Below are positions 16,183 through 24,861 of a stretch of 64,000 nt of DNA, piece after piece. The stretch is from Spirulina major PCC 6313 (lineage in GTDB: Bacteria > Cyanobacteriota > Cyanobacteriia > Cyanobacteriales > Spirulinaceae). How positions within the stretch are numbered: the stretch's first letter is position 1; the number at the start of each line of letters is the position of its first letter. A model generated the notes under the pieces. That model had not been told where the DNA came from, did no database searches, and worked only from the letters and a program-made list of their open reading frames with translations. The stretch spans positions 3,314,771 to 3,378,770 of the forward strand of contig NZ_KV878783.1 in the NCBI RefSeq assembly GCF_001890765.1, given 5' to 3'. Position numbers and translations under genes: made by a program.

Positions 16183-16956
16183 TTAAAAGTGGTCTTTTTG
16201 GCTCCGGAGGCGGCTGAATGTTTCCCTGGGGTTTGGGGTGTTCATGGCCTGTTGGAGGCGGGGGTCATGGCAACGGAGAAAGAGGTTGGTTTGTTTTTCG
16301 AGACCAAGCTGGGTGGGAATGGTGGCTTGGTGACGCTGACGGAGGGCGATCGCCTCACGATAGCGGCTCTGACTGGGGGAATCTTCCGGCAAAACCGAGA
16401 GGGCAAAGGTCAAGTTACTGACGGTGTATTCATGGGCACACCAAATCCGGGTGGAGTCGGGGAGTTGGCATAGCTGTTGTAGTGACGTGAATAATTGCGT
16501 GGCAGTGCCATCAAAAATGCGACCGCAGCCCCCCGCAAAGAGGGTATCGCCACAAAAGAGATCGCCGGGTTCGTCTGGGGTCAGGGGCGGAAAGTAGTAG
16601 GCAATATGGGCGCGGGTGTGGCCGGGGGTAAAGAAGACCTCAGCGGTGCGATCGCACACCGTGACGCGATCGCCCCCCTGCAAAAACACCTGCTGCTGAG
16701 GGATACGCCCCCGATCGTTCGCCCCCCCGTACACCACCAGATCGGGAAACTGTTGAACGAGGGCAGGATTGCCCCCCACATGATCCCCATGGTGATGGGT
16801 GTTTAAAATTGCCACCAAGGTAGCATCGTGCTCCCTCAACCAGCGCAACACCGACTGAGCCTCAGCCGGATCAACCACGGCGGCGGTGCGATCAATGGGA
16901 TTGTGCAGGATAAAAACGTAATTGTCAGACAATACGGAAATTCGTACAATGTCCAT
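16183..16956 (-). CDS. gloB: Hydroxyacylglutathione hydrolase (glyoxalase II)
   Basis: A 257-residue metallo-beta-lactamase-fold thioesterase that hydrolyses S-lactoylglutathione, the second step of methylglyoxal detoxification. The metal motif THHHGDH (residues 53-59) is intact, followed by FFTPGHTRAH, DTLFAGGCGRIF and WCAHEYTVSN, all typical of glyoxalase II. The C-terminus (TNLFLRCHDP) has the glutathione-binding region. I chose the ATG at 16956, which gives the family N-terminus; in-frame ATGs at 16977 and further upstream are possible. A small gene on the plus strand starts 34 bases away in divergent orientation. Confidence 0.92.
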   Translation of the reverse strand: MDIVRISVLSDNYVFILHNPIDRTAAVVDPAEAQSVLRWLREHDATLVAILNTHHHGDHVGGNPALVQQFPDLVVYGGANDRGRIPQQQVFLQGGDRVTVCDRTAEVFFTPGHTRAHIAYYFPPLTPDEPGDLFCGDTLFAGGCGRIFDGTATQLFTSLQQLCQLPDSTRIWCAHEYTVSNLTFALSVLPEDSPSQSRYREAIALRQRHQATIPTQLGLEKQTNLFLRCHDPRLQQAMNTPNPRETFSRLRSQKDHF

Positions 16957-16990
16957 CACAAGCTCATACAGCGACATTGCCCCCATTGTA

Positions 16991-17197
16991 ATGACATCTC
17001 CTGTCAATCCTGATGATTTACCCCTTGAGCATCGCATTGCCTATTGCTTGGAAACGGGTCAAATTTCTCGCAAAACCTATTTCCAGTTTGTGACGTATTT
17101 TCTCTCTGAGACATCGGCCACCAGCCAAGAACGCCAAGGGATCAACCAAATCTTGGATCATGTGCAGACCGGGCACATTACCTTCATCGTGTCCTGA
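16991..17197 (+). CDS. Small conserved cyanobacterial protein (paralogue of 15248-15454)
   Basis: A 68-residue protein beginning MTSPVNPDDLPLEHRIAYCL. The C-terminal part SQERQGINQILDHVQTGHI shares the pattern described for the small gene at 15248, so the two look like members of one family lying 1.5 kb apart. A longer frame starting at 16922 would overlap the gloB start, so I prefer the ATG at 16991. It is divergent from gloB and may share its promoter region. No function known to me. No membrane segment. Confidence 0.7.
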   Translation: MTSPVNPDDLPLEHRIAYCLETGQISRKTYFQFVTYFLSETSATSQERQGINQILDHVQTGHITFIVS

Positions 17198-17300
17198 TCT
17201 GAAGACCGCCTCTAGATTGGGGGGAGTCACCTTGCTAAGATGGCGTGATGCTTGATGAGATTCTGGTCTGTGCATTTATTCTTTTTTTGACCCCCATTTT

Positions 17301-18137
17301 ATGACTCCCATCCTCTCTTCGCCCCCCCAACAGTATGATGTGCCGCTGCGATCGCTGATCGTCCCCCCCCTCACCCAACCGCGCTATCGTCTGTCCCTAA
17401 TCATTCCCACCTATCAGGAATGCCAAACGATTCAGCCCCTCCTGCACAGCCTCACAGGGCTTTTAGATGCGGCCTGCCCTGGGCAATATGAATTAATTGT
17501 CGTCGATGACAATAGCCCCGATGGAACCGCTGCTGTGGTGGAATCCCGGTTAGAAGACTATCCAGCGGTGCGGCTCATCTGTCGGACGCAGGAGCGGGGC
17601 CTATCCACCGCAGTGATTCGGGGTTGGCAACAGGCCCAAGGGGAATATCTTGGGGTCATCGATGCCGATTTACAACATCCCCCCGAAATTCTGCTCAAAC
17701 TCTACCAAGCCCTAGAGTCTGGGGCCGATTTAGCCGTGGCGAGTCGCCATGTGCCGGGCGGGGGGGTGAGTGATTGGAATCTGGGGCGGCGGGTGCTGTC
17801 GCGGGGGGCGCAGGCTTTAGGGTGGTTAATTTTGCCGAGGGTGTTGGGGGCGGTGTCTGACCCGTTGAGTGGGTATTTTATGGTGCGACGGGAAGCGATC
17901 GCCTCCCAACGGATGAACCCAGTGGGGTACAAAATTTTGATCGAAGTCTTGGCACGGGGTCAGTGCGATCGGATTCAAGAAGTCAGCTATGTTTTCCAAG
18001 AACGCCAAGACGGAGAAAGCAAAGTCACCTATCGCCAATACCTCGAATACCTCCAACACCTAGCCCGACTCCGCTGGGAACGCTGGTTTTGTCAGCACCC
18101 AACCCCGTCGGCAAAACGTCCGATCAAATCCAGCTAA
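17301..18137 (+). CDS. GT2 glycosyltransferase, polyprenol-phosphate-mannose-synthase type
   Basis: A 278-residue GT-A enzyme. It opens after a ~30-residue leader with LSLIIPTYQECQTI, then VVDDNSPDGT (nucleotide and metal binding), VIDADLQHPPE (the DxD-like catalytic motif) and VSDPLSGYFMVRREAI, which together are diagnostic of dolichol/polyprenol-phosphate mannose synthases. It lacks the C-terminal transmembrane GtrA-like domain seen in longer relatives, so it is probably a peripheral enzyme at the cytoplasmic membrane. Sugar donor and lipid acceptor cannot be told. It stands alone, with a repeat-rich intergenic region downstream. Confidence 0.86.
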   Translation: MTPILSSPPQQYDVPLRSLIVPPLTQPRYRLSLIIPTYQECQTIQPLLHSLTGLLDAACPGQYELIVVDDNSPDGTAAVVESRLEDYPAVRLICRTQERGLSTAVIRGWQQAQGEYLGVIDADLQHPPEILLKLYQALESGADLAVASRHVPGGGVSDWNLGRRVLSRGAQALGWLILPRVLGAVSDPLSGYFMVRREAIASQRMNPVGYKILIEVLARGQCDRIQEVSYVFQERQDGESKVTYRQYLEYLQHLARLRWERWFCQHPTPSAKRPIKSS

Positions 18138-18142
18138 CCCGT

Positions 18143-18390
18143 CACAGCTAAAATCGTGCTTTATCGTAGGGCTACTGCTTATACACAACGTTCTAAGGTG
18201 GATCTCGCCTGCGTTTAAACCCCCTCTGTCGTCAAGGCAGCGAGCTAGAAGCTCGCACTCCAGAGGATGCCAGGCAAGGTAGTGTGATCCTCTAGCTCAC
18301 TCATATTCCCTCCAGATTCGTAACGTGGGTTATGTATAAGCAGTAGCTCGTCGTGCTGAGACACAGCTAAAATAGTGCTTTATTGCAGGG
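18143..18390. repeat. Inverted-repeat element between 29-base direct repeats
   Basis: A 29-base sequence (18143-18171) returns at 18362-18390 with three differences. Between them, CTACTGCTTATACA (from 18172) and its inverted copy TGTATAAGCAGTAG (ending 18346) form the ends of a ~175-base non-coding segment that contains an inner palindrome (GCGAGCTAGAAGCTCGC, about 18240-18256). The structure looks like a MITE or a duplication around a palindromic repeat. The inner palindrome belongs to the same dispersed repeat family seen near 33412, 49606 and 57847. No gene lies in 18138-18470. Confidence 0.6.
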
Positions 18391-18470
18391 TAGATTAGGC
18401 GGCTAAAATTTAGGCTATAACTGCAATCTGGCAATCCGACTCAACCCACTTTTTAAGACGTACCACGACA

Positions 18471-19538
18471 CTAGGATTGCAAATCGCGGGGATCGAGGGC
18501 ATCGCGAAGACCATCACCGAGAACGTTAAAGGCCAAGACCGTCAGGATGATCAGTAGGGCGGGCGACCAGATTAGCCAGGGTTGCAAGACCAAAATGGAG
18601 GCATTGGTGGCCAGAGAGAGGAGATTTCCCCAGGAGGGATCGGGCTGCTGAATGCCCAGGCCGATCAGACTTAGCACCGACTCCGCCACAATGAAGCTGG
18701 GAATGGACAGGGTTGCCGAGATCACCACATAGGTGGCGGTTTGGGGTAGTACATGGCGCAGGATAATCGTGAAGGAATTGGCCCCGATCGCTCGCGCCGC
18801 ATTGACAAAATCCTGCTCCTTCAACGACAGCACTTGCCCCCGAATCACCCGCGCTAGCCCCGACCAACTCACAAAGGACGTAATCACGACAATGAGCAGA
18901 AACCGTTGGGAGCTACTCAGTCCCGGCGGCAGGATGGCCGCTAGGGCAACGAGGAGGTAAATGGTCGGCACGCTCATCAGGACTTCTACGATGCGCATCA
19001 GGACGGCATCGAGCCAACCACCGAAGTAGCCGGAAATGCCCCCAATTAGTAGGCCTAGGGGAAAGGAGATCGCAATCCCCACGAGGCCAATGCTGAGGCT
19101 GATTCGCCCGCCGAAGAGCAGGCGGCTGAATTGATCGCGCCCCTGTTCGTCGGTGCCCAGGAGGTTGATGCGGCCGGGGCCGGTGGTGCCGAAGAGGTGG
19201 CGATCGCTCGTCATCCCCGGTAACAGGCTGTAGGGTTCCCCTTTCACGAATAAACGCAGGGGTGAGGGTTGACTGCGGTCAATGTCTAAAAGGCGATCGC
19301 CCGTTTCGAGATCCGTCGGCCCTTGAGTCGTGGGGTACACATGGGGCCCAAACCATTGCCCCGCTTCCGTCTGCCAGTAGATTTGCGTCGGCGGCAGGAG
19401 CGATCCCCCCACTTGGGAACTGTAGGGATCATAGGGCGCGATGAAGCCCGCCAAAAGCGCACTCAGATAAAAAACGCCCAGAATAATCGCTCCAAAACGA
19501 GCCAACTGATTATGCTTGAGTTTGCGCCACCAATCCAT
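18471..19538 (-). CDS. Peptide/nickel-type ABC transporter permease (DppC/OppC family)
   Basis: A 355-residue inner-membrane permease. It has the OppC N-terminal segment (LARFGAIILGVFYLSALLAGFIAPYDPY), a periplasmic loop longer than usual (~residues 35-140), and the GTDEQGRDQFSRLLFGGRISLSIGL block typical of DppC-like permeases. The EAA loop that contacts the ATPase is present (VNAARAIGANSFTIILRHVLPQ). The start is ATG at 19538; the open frame continues upstream into non-family sequence. No matching DppB permease, ATPases or binding protein are nearby, so the rest of the transporter is elsewhere. Substrate class (oligopeptide or nickel) is not decidable. Confidence 0.9.
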   Translation of the reverse strand: MDWWRKLKHNQLARFGAIILGVFYLSALLAGFIAPYDPYSSQVGGSLLPPTQIYWQTEAGQWFGPHVYPTTQGPTDLETGDRLLDIDRSQPSPLRLFVKGEPYSLLPGMTSDRHLFGTTGPGRINLLGTDEQGRDQFSRLLFGGRISLSIGLVGIAISFPLGLLIGGISGYFGGWLDAVLMRIVEVLMSVPTIYLLVALAAILPPGLSSSQRFLLIVVITSFVSWSGLARVIRGQVLSLKEQDFVNAARAIGANSFTIILRHVLPQTATYVVISATLSIPSFIVAESVLSLIGLGIQQPDPSWGNLLSLATNASILVLQPWLIWSPALLIILTVLAFNVLGDGLRDALDPRDLQS

Positions 19539-19689
19539 AGTCTGTATTACGTCAAGAAAGTGAATGTGAAATTGGGTCGATGCGGGACAATGCCATGGGC
19601 TATCCTGTCCTTTAGGGTAACCTTTGGGCCGCCTTTCCCATGATCTGCCGCTATAAAAAGAGTGGCATCCTACAGCCGATCCCATCCCG

Positions 19690-22600
19690 TTAGGCCATGA
19701 CCCAGCGGTTGCGGCCTTGGTGCTTAGCACTGTAGAGGGCGCGATCGGCGGCAAGTAAAAACGCATGGGGCGGCTCCTGGCTCGACGGCAGCCAACAGAC
19801 CACCCCCAAACTCACCGACACCCATTCCGACACTTCCGACATGGTGTGGGGAATTTGCAAGCGGGCCACCTCCTCACCAATGCGCCGCGCCACGGTAATC
19901 GCCCCGGATGCGGGGGTATCCGGCAAAATCACCGCAAACTCTTCCCCCCCATACCGCGCCACCAGATCCGCCGGTCGTTTTACCGCCCGTTCTAAGGCTC
20001 GCGAGATTTCAATCAGACAATCATCCCCCTGTTGATGACCATAGCAGTCGTTATATTGCTTGAAATAGTCCACATCGCAGAGGATTAAACTCAGCATGAC
20101 TTCTTCCTTGGCGGAGCGCTGCCACATTTGGTCAAGATATTCATCAAAGTGGCGACGATTGGCGAGGTGGGTGAGGCCGTCGGAGCTAGCCAGGCGTTGG
20201 AGTTCTGCATTCACTTGGGCGAGTTCGGTGGTACGTTCGGCGACCCGTTGCTCAAGGGTGTAGGTGTAGTTTTCTTGGGCGGCGTAGAGGCGGGCGTTTT
20301 CGAGGGAGATAGCGGCTTGGGAGCAGAGAAGTTGCACGAGTTCGAGGCGGGCGGCACTGAAGGCTCCGGTGGCGAGATTATTTTCGAGGTAGATGATGTT
20401 GAGGAGTTTGCCTTGGTGGATCAGGGGGGCGCAGAGAATGGAGCGGGGTTTGTGCTGCATCAAATAGGGATCATGGCGTTGGTAAAAGGGGGATTGGGGG
20501 TCGTGGGGGGCTTGGCTGGCGTTGTCGAGCACGATGCTTTTGAGGGTGCGAACGACGTAGACGAGGATCGAGAGGGGGAGGCGGCCGTCGGGGGCAATAT
20601 GTTGTAGGAGTTGGACGTTGGGGGGGTCGGCTTGGCCTTCCATTTCGATGCGCCATTGGCCTTTGTCTTCGCTGAGGAGGTAGGCCCGTTGAGCGCCGGT
20701 ATTTTCGAGGAGGGTTTGCATGAGGCGGGTGAGGAGGCGATCGAGGCGGATTTCGCTGGAGAGGGTTTGGGAGGATTTGATTACGGTGGCGAGATCAATT
20801 TCGCTGCTGATGTGGTTGCTGGTGATGGTGGAAGGGAGGTGTTTGGTTTGGGGGGCGTAGGTGGTGAGGAGGGTGGGATAGGTGCGATCGAGGTGGTGGA
20901 CTTTGGCGATCGCACCCCATTGCTGATAGGTGTAGCGGGCTTCTTGGAGATAGGTTTTGGCGATTAAGGGTTTGTGGGTGCTGAGATAGAACCGGGCGGC
21001 GCGTTCGTAGATGAGGGCGATTTCGCTGCGGTAGTTTTGGGGAGTGGCGAGGGTAATGGCGCGATCGTACTGCTCGATGGCTTCGGCCACATTGCCGAGG
21101 TGGCGCGATCGCTCCGCCTGCACGAGGGCGAGCCGATGGCCATAGACCGCCGGGCCAGTCTTGGCCCACTGCCGCAGTTGGGCTTCATGCTGTTGGGCCC
21201 GCTGCCAGAGGGATTGCAAATGAGGGGCCATCCCCGCTTTCAGGGTTGCCAAGGCAATCAACGCATCATAGAAACACCATAGGCCCTGCCCGATTGTGCC
21301 GCGAACCACCTGTTGATATTGCTCCGCCCGTTGGGCATGGAGTCGCGCCGTTTTCAGGTCATCAAACCAATAGCACAACACCATCTTGTTAAAGGCATAC
21401 CAAAATTGACCTGTTTGATCCGGTAGCCTCAGTTTTGCCGAGGGGAGTTGGGTGGCATGGGGGACAAGCGCATCATACAGTTGGGTGTCGTGGACTAGGG
21501 TGGTGGGTTCGTTGCGATCGGCGGCGTTGGTTAAGGTGTTGATGCTGGCAAGGTTGAGGCGGAGGTGAGCGATCGCGCTATCGGTCAAGGTTTGACGGCT
21601 GTACTCGATCACCTGTTGGAGTTCTGCGGCTAAGGGGGGGAGTTCTTCGAGACCCAAATAATAGCGGTGGCGATAGCGGGTCAGCAACGCGGCCGCCGCT
21701 GCGGTGAGATCTCCCACATCTAAGGCCGTCTGATAGGCGGTTTTCAGGCCATTAACCAGGGCAACACTGGGCAGATGCCAATGGCGCAAATAGGCACAAT
21801 CGAGCCAGAGGAGATGTCCTTGCACCGCTGGATAGGCAAGCCGATCAACAATGGTCATCGCCAATTGACTCAGGGACTGAGCCAGTTTAGGTTGGCGCAG
21901 CCCAGTGCCTAACCACACCGCAAAATGGGCATAGCCGACGGCTGAATCTGGGCTGTAGCCGTGGCGTAGGGAGGCTCGCACCTGTTGTAGGCTGAGGAGA
22001 TGATACAAATTGTGATTGGTGATCGCCAGGGCTGGCAGGGCTGTGGTGATCAAGGCTAACGCGGCGGCGATGCGAGGGTTGGCCAGGGCGGGGCGTGTTT
22101 TTAAGGCCGTGGTGGAATAGCGACGTAATTGCGCCACCGTCAACCCCAAGGCCAAGCACAATTGGAAGCGGTGGGGCGATCGCGAATAATGAATATCCAA
22201 GCGCCGCAACACGGTCAAGAGGGTATCAATGGCCTCGCTGAGGTGGCCCTGGGTAATATGGGCCCGGATTTGAATATCGTAGGCGGGGACTTGATCTAAG
22301 ACATGGTGACTGTGGAGTAACAGGGTTTGTACATAGTCTTGCATGATCTCATATTGTCCCAAGCTATAGGCATTGGCGGCCCCGTGGGTATACAAATGGC
22401 GGGTGAGGTCGTATTGACTCAACCAACGATTGGGGGCGAGGAGCTTGATACCCATTTGGCAATAGCTGAGGGCGGCGGCGTAGGCGGTGGAGGCTTGGGC
22501 CTGTTGGGCGGCCTGGAGGTTGAGTTCAGCGCCTTGTTGCCGAATGGAGGTGGTGCTGAGGATGGGATAGCCTAGGTTGCAATGGTCTGCCACGATGAAC

Positions 22601-24768
22601 ACCTCTCGCTGGAGTTCTTGGGGGGTGAGGGTTTTGATGAGCAGCCGGGCGATTTTGTAGTGGGCTTTGACGCGCTCATGGGTGGCGAGGAGTTCATAGG
22701 CGGCTTGCTGAATGCGATCGTGGCGGAAGCGGCAATGGTCGCTGGGGGGGTGGATGCTTTCGGGGGTGTGGGGTAGGAGAAGGGTGTGGGTGATGGCGGG
22801 GGCGAGGGTTGCTTGGAGTTTCGGTAGCGGCTGTTCGAGGACTTGGGCGAGGCGACGGATATCGACGGTGTTGCCGAAGCAGGCGGCATAGCGGAGGGCG
22901 CGTTGGGTGGGGGGGGGCAGGGTTTGTATGGTGGCGATCATCAGTTCTACCACGTTGGTGGTGCTGGCTTGGCTGGCGATCGCTTCGAGATCCCACGTCC
23001 ATTCTTGTTGGTCGTGATCAAAGGCGATCGCCCCTTGACGCACCACAGTCATTAAAAATTCACGGGTAAAAAACGGATTCCCCCCGGTCTTGGTCTGAAT
23101 CACCTCTGCCAGGAGAGCGACATGGCTGGCATCCTGGGCGAGGGTGGTGGCAATCCAGTCGGTAATTGCCAGGGGAGGTAAGGGGTCGAGGGAGAGGGCA
23201 TCAATGAGGATACCCTGCTCTTGGAATTCGCTGAGGGTGCTGATCAGGGGATGGGTGGGGCTGAGGTCATGATCGCGATAGGCTCCGATGACAAGGAGCG
23301 ATCGCTGTTGTGGATCGTTCAGGAGCACCCTCAGCAGTTGGAGAGTGGCACTATCCGCCCAATGGAGATCATCGAGAAACATCACCAAGGGACGCTCCGG
23401 AGCACAAAACACCGCGAGAAATTGCCGCACGAGGCGATGAAACCGGTGTTGGGCTTCGGCCAAACCAAGGGGGACAACATCGGGCTGCGGCCCCAGGATC
23501 AAGGCTAAGTCCGGGATCAGGTCAATTAAAACCTGGCCATTTTGACCGAGGGCGGCCTGGAGGTGCGATCGCCACTGTTGCAGATGGGTCTCGGACTCCG
23601 TTAACAGTTTGTGCACCAGTTGCTGAAGGGCTTGCACAATCACATCGTAGGGGCGGGTGCGTTGGAGTTGATCACATTTCCCCGTCACCAAGATCCCCCG
23701 CGCCAGGGTAATCGGGCCATACAACTCCTGAACGAGGGCCGTTTTTCCCACCCCCGCCCCGCCGCTGATCGTCACGAGGGCCACCGGCAAGGTTTGACGC
23801 ACCACCGCATCAAAGGCTTGCTCTAGGGTGGCGATCGCCGTCTCCCGCCCAAACAACGTCGCCGGCAATTGAAACTGATCAAACCGATCCCGCTCCCCCA
23901 GGGGAAAGGCGGCAATGGTTTGATCCCGCTGCCAATCCGCTGCACAATGCTCCAGATCCCGAAGCAACCCCCTTGCGGTTTGATAGCGGTCATTCACCGA
24001 CTTCGCCATCAGCTTCATCACGATCGCGGAGAGCGGCTCCGGAATGCGGCCATCGAGATGGTGGGGCGGGGGCGGCGTACGGGCAATATGGCAATGGAGC
24101 AACTCCAGCACATCCTTGGTGGGGAAGGGCAACTGTCGGGTCAAGAGATGGTACAGCGTTGCGCCGAGGGAATACAGATCCGTCCGTGAATCCAAATTAC
24201 AATTGAGCCGCCCTGTTTGTTCCGGGGAAATATACGCGAGGGTTCCGGTGATCGTCGTTTGGGAATCGAGGGACGGCAACCCCACGTGCCACCGCGTTGC
24301 TAGGCCAAAGTCAATGATTTTGACTTGGCCTGTTTTGCCGTTGTAGATGATATTGCTGGGGTTAATATCTCGGTGAATAATCCCGGCGCTGTGGATGTCG
24401 TGGAGGGTGGCGGTGACGGCAATGGCGAGGGTTAAGACCTCATCAAGGGGAATCGGGTGCTGGGCGAGATGTTCGGTTAAGGACTGGCCGCCAATATCTT
24501 CAAAGCAGATAAAGAGGCGATGTTGATAGGGCTGAATATTGTAGGTGCGAATCACACCGGCACTGGTGAGGCTGCGGGTGATTTCGTATTCTTGGCGGTA
24601 GTGATGGAGTTGTTGAGGGGTGGGGTATTCCTGTTTGAGGAGCTTGAGTACCATGGGGACTCGCTGCGAGCTTGGGGCAGAATTGTCTTCCCACAGGACT
24701 CGATAGATGAGGGATTGCTGACTTTCATAAATAAGCTGACGCAGCAAAAAACCAGGGTGATCAAACAT
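19690..24768 (-). CDS. Giant Ser/Thr kinase - AAA ATPase - GAF - diguanylate cyclase protein
   Basis: A 1692-residue signalling protein. An N-terminal Ser/Thr kinase (~10-270) has MVLKLL, the catalytic loop HRDINPSNI and DFGLA. An AAA/STAND-type ATPase follows, with Walker A GGAGVGKTAL and Walker B VMFLDDLHWAD. A long helical-repeat region makes up the middle. Then come a GAF domain (AQRAYLLSEDKGQW to AAISLENARLYAAQ) and a C-terminal GGDEF domain with an active YGGEEFAVILPDTP motif. An RPAD inhibitory site lies five residues before GGEEF. So the protein can in principle phosphorylate proteins and make c-di-GMP with product inhibition. Kinase-AAA-GAF proteins with a C-terminal output domain are common in filamentous cyanobacteria. 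The start is ATG at 24768. Confidence 0.92.
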   Translation of the reverse strand: MFDHPGFLLRQLIYESQQSLIYRVLWEDNSAPSSQRVPMVLKLLKQEYPTPQQLHHYRQEYEITRSLTSAGVIRTYNIQPYQHRLFICFEDIGGQSLTEHLAQHPIPLDEVLTLAIAVTATLHDIHSAGIIHRDINPSNIIYNGKTGQVKIIDFGLATRWHVGLPSLDSQTTITGTLAYISPEQTGRLNCNLDSRTDLYSLGATLYHLLTRQLPFPTKDVLELLHCHIARTPPPPHHLDGRIPEPLSAIVMKLMAKSVNDRYQTARGLLRDLEHCAADWQRDQTIAAFPLGERDRFDQFQLPATLFGRETAIATLEQAFDAVVRQTLPVALVTISGGAGVGKTALVQELYGPITLARGILVTGKCDQLQRTRPYDVIVQALQQLVHKLLTESETHLQQWRSHLQAALGQNGQVLIDLIPDLALILGPQPDVVPLGLAEAQHRFHRLVRQFLAVFCAPERPLVMFLDDLHWADSATLQLLRVLLNDPQQRSLLVIGAYRDHDLSPTHPLISTLSEFQEQGILIDALSLDPLPPLAITDWIATTLAQDASHVALLAEVIQTKTGGNPFFTREFLMTVVRQGAIAFDHDQQEWTWDLEAIASQASTTNVVELMIATIQTLPPPTQRALRYAACFGNTVDIRRLAQVLEQPLPKLQATLAPAITHTLLLPHTPESIHPPSDHCRFRHDRIQQAAYELLATHERVKAHYKIARLLIKTLTPQELQREVFIVADHCNLGYPILSTTSIRQQGAELNLQAAQQAQASTAYAAALSYCQMGIKLLAPNRWLSQYDLTRHLYTHGAANAYSLGQYEIMQDYVQTLLLHSHHVLDQVPAYDIQIRAHITQGHLSEAIDTLLTVLRRLDIHYSRSPHRFQLCLALGLTVAQLRRYSTTALKTRPALANPRIAAALALITTALPALAITNHNLYHLLSLQQVRASLRHGYSPDSAVGYAHFAVWLGTGLRQPKLAQSLSQLAMTIVDRLAYPAVQGHLLWLDCAYLRHWHLPSVALVNGLKTAYQTALDVGDLTAAAAALLTRYRHRYYLGLEELPPLAAELQQVIEYSRQTLTDSAIAHLRLNLASINTLTNAADRNEPTTLVHDTQLYDALVPHATQLPSAKLRLPDQTGQFWYAFNKMVLCYWFDDLKTARLHAQRAEQYQQVVRGTIGQGLWCFYDALIALATLKAGMAPHLQSLWQRAQQHEAQLRQWAKTGPAVYGHRLALVQAERSRHLGNVAEAIEQYDRAITLATPQNYRSEIALIYERAARFYLSTHKPLIAKTYLQEARYTYQQWGAIAKVHHLDRTYPTLLTTYAPQTKHLPSTITSNHISSEIDLATVIKSSQTLSSEIRLDRLLTRLMQTLLENTGAQRAYLLSEDKGQWRIEMEGQADPPNVQLLQHIAPDGRLPLSILVYVVRTLKSIVLDNASQAPHDPQSPFYQRHDPYLMQHKPRSILCAPLIHQGKLLNIIYLENNLATGAFSAARLELVQLLCSQAAISLENARLYAAQENYTYTLEQRVAERTTELAQVNAELQRLASSDGLTHLANRRHFDEYLDQMWQRSAKEEVMLSLILCDVDYFKQYNDCYGHQQGDDCLIEISRALERAVKRPADLVARYGGEEFAVILPDTPASGAITVARRIGEEVARLQIPHTMSEVSEWVSVSLGVVCWLPSSQEPPHAFLLAADRALYSAKHQGRNRWVMA

Positions 24769-24861
24769 GAGCGTGGTGACGGGGAAACGCCTCAGCAGGT
24801 GAGCTTTTGGGTGGCCAAACCGGACACCGAATCGGCCCACCGTGCTGAATGCGATCGCATC

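Noticed and set aside
19539-19766. A longer N-terminus for the ABC permease.
   Set aside because: The added residues (SGRSWERRPKGYPKGQDSP) are not permease-like, and the frame runs into the end of the kinase-GGDEF gene; the ATG at 19538 gives the usual family start.
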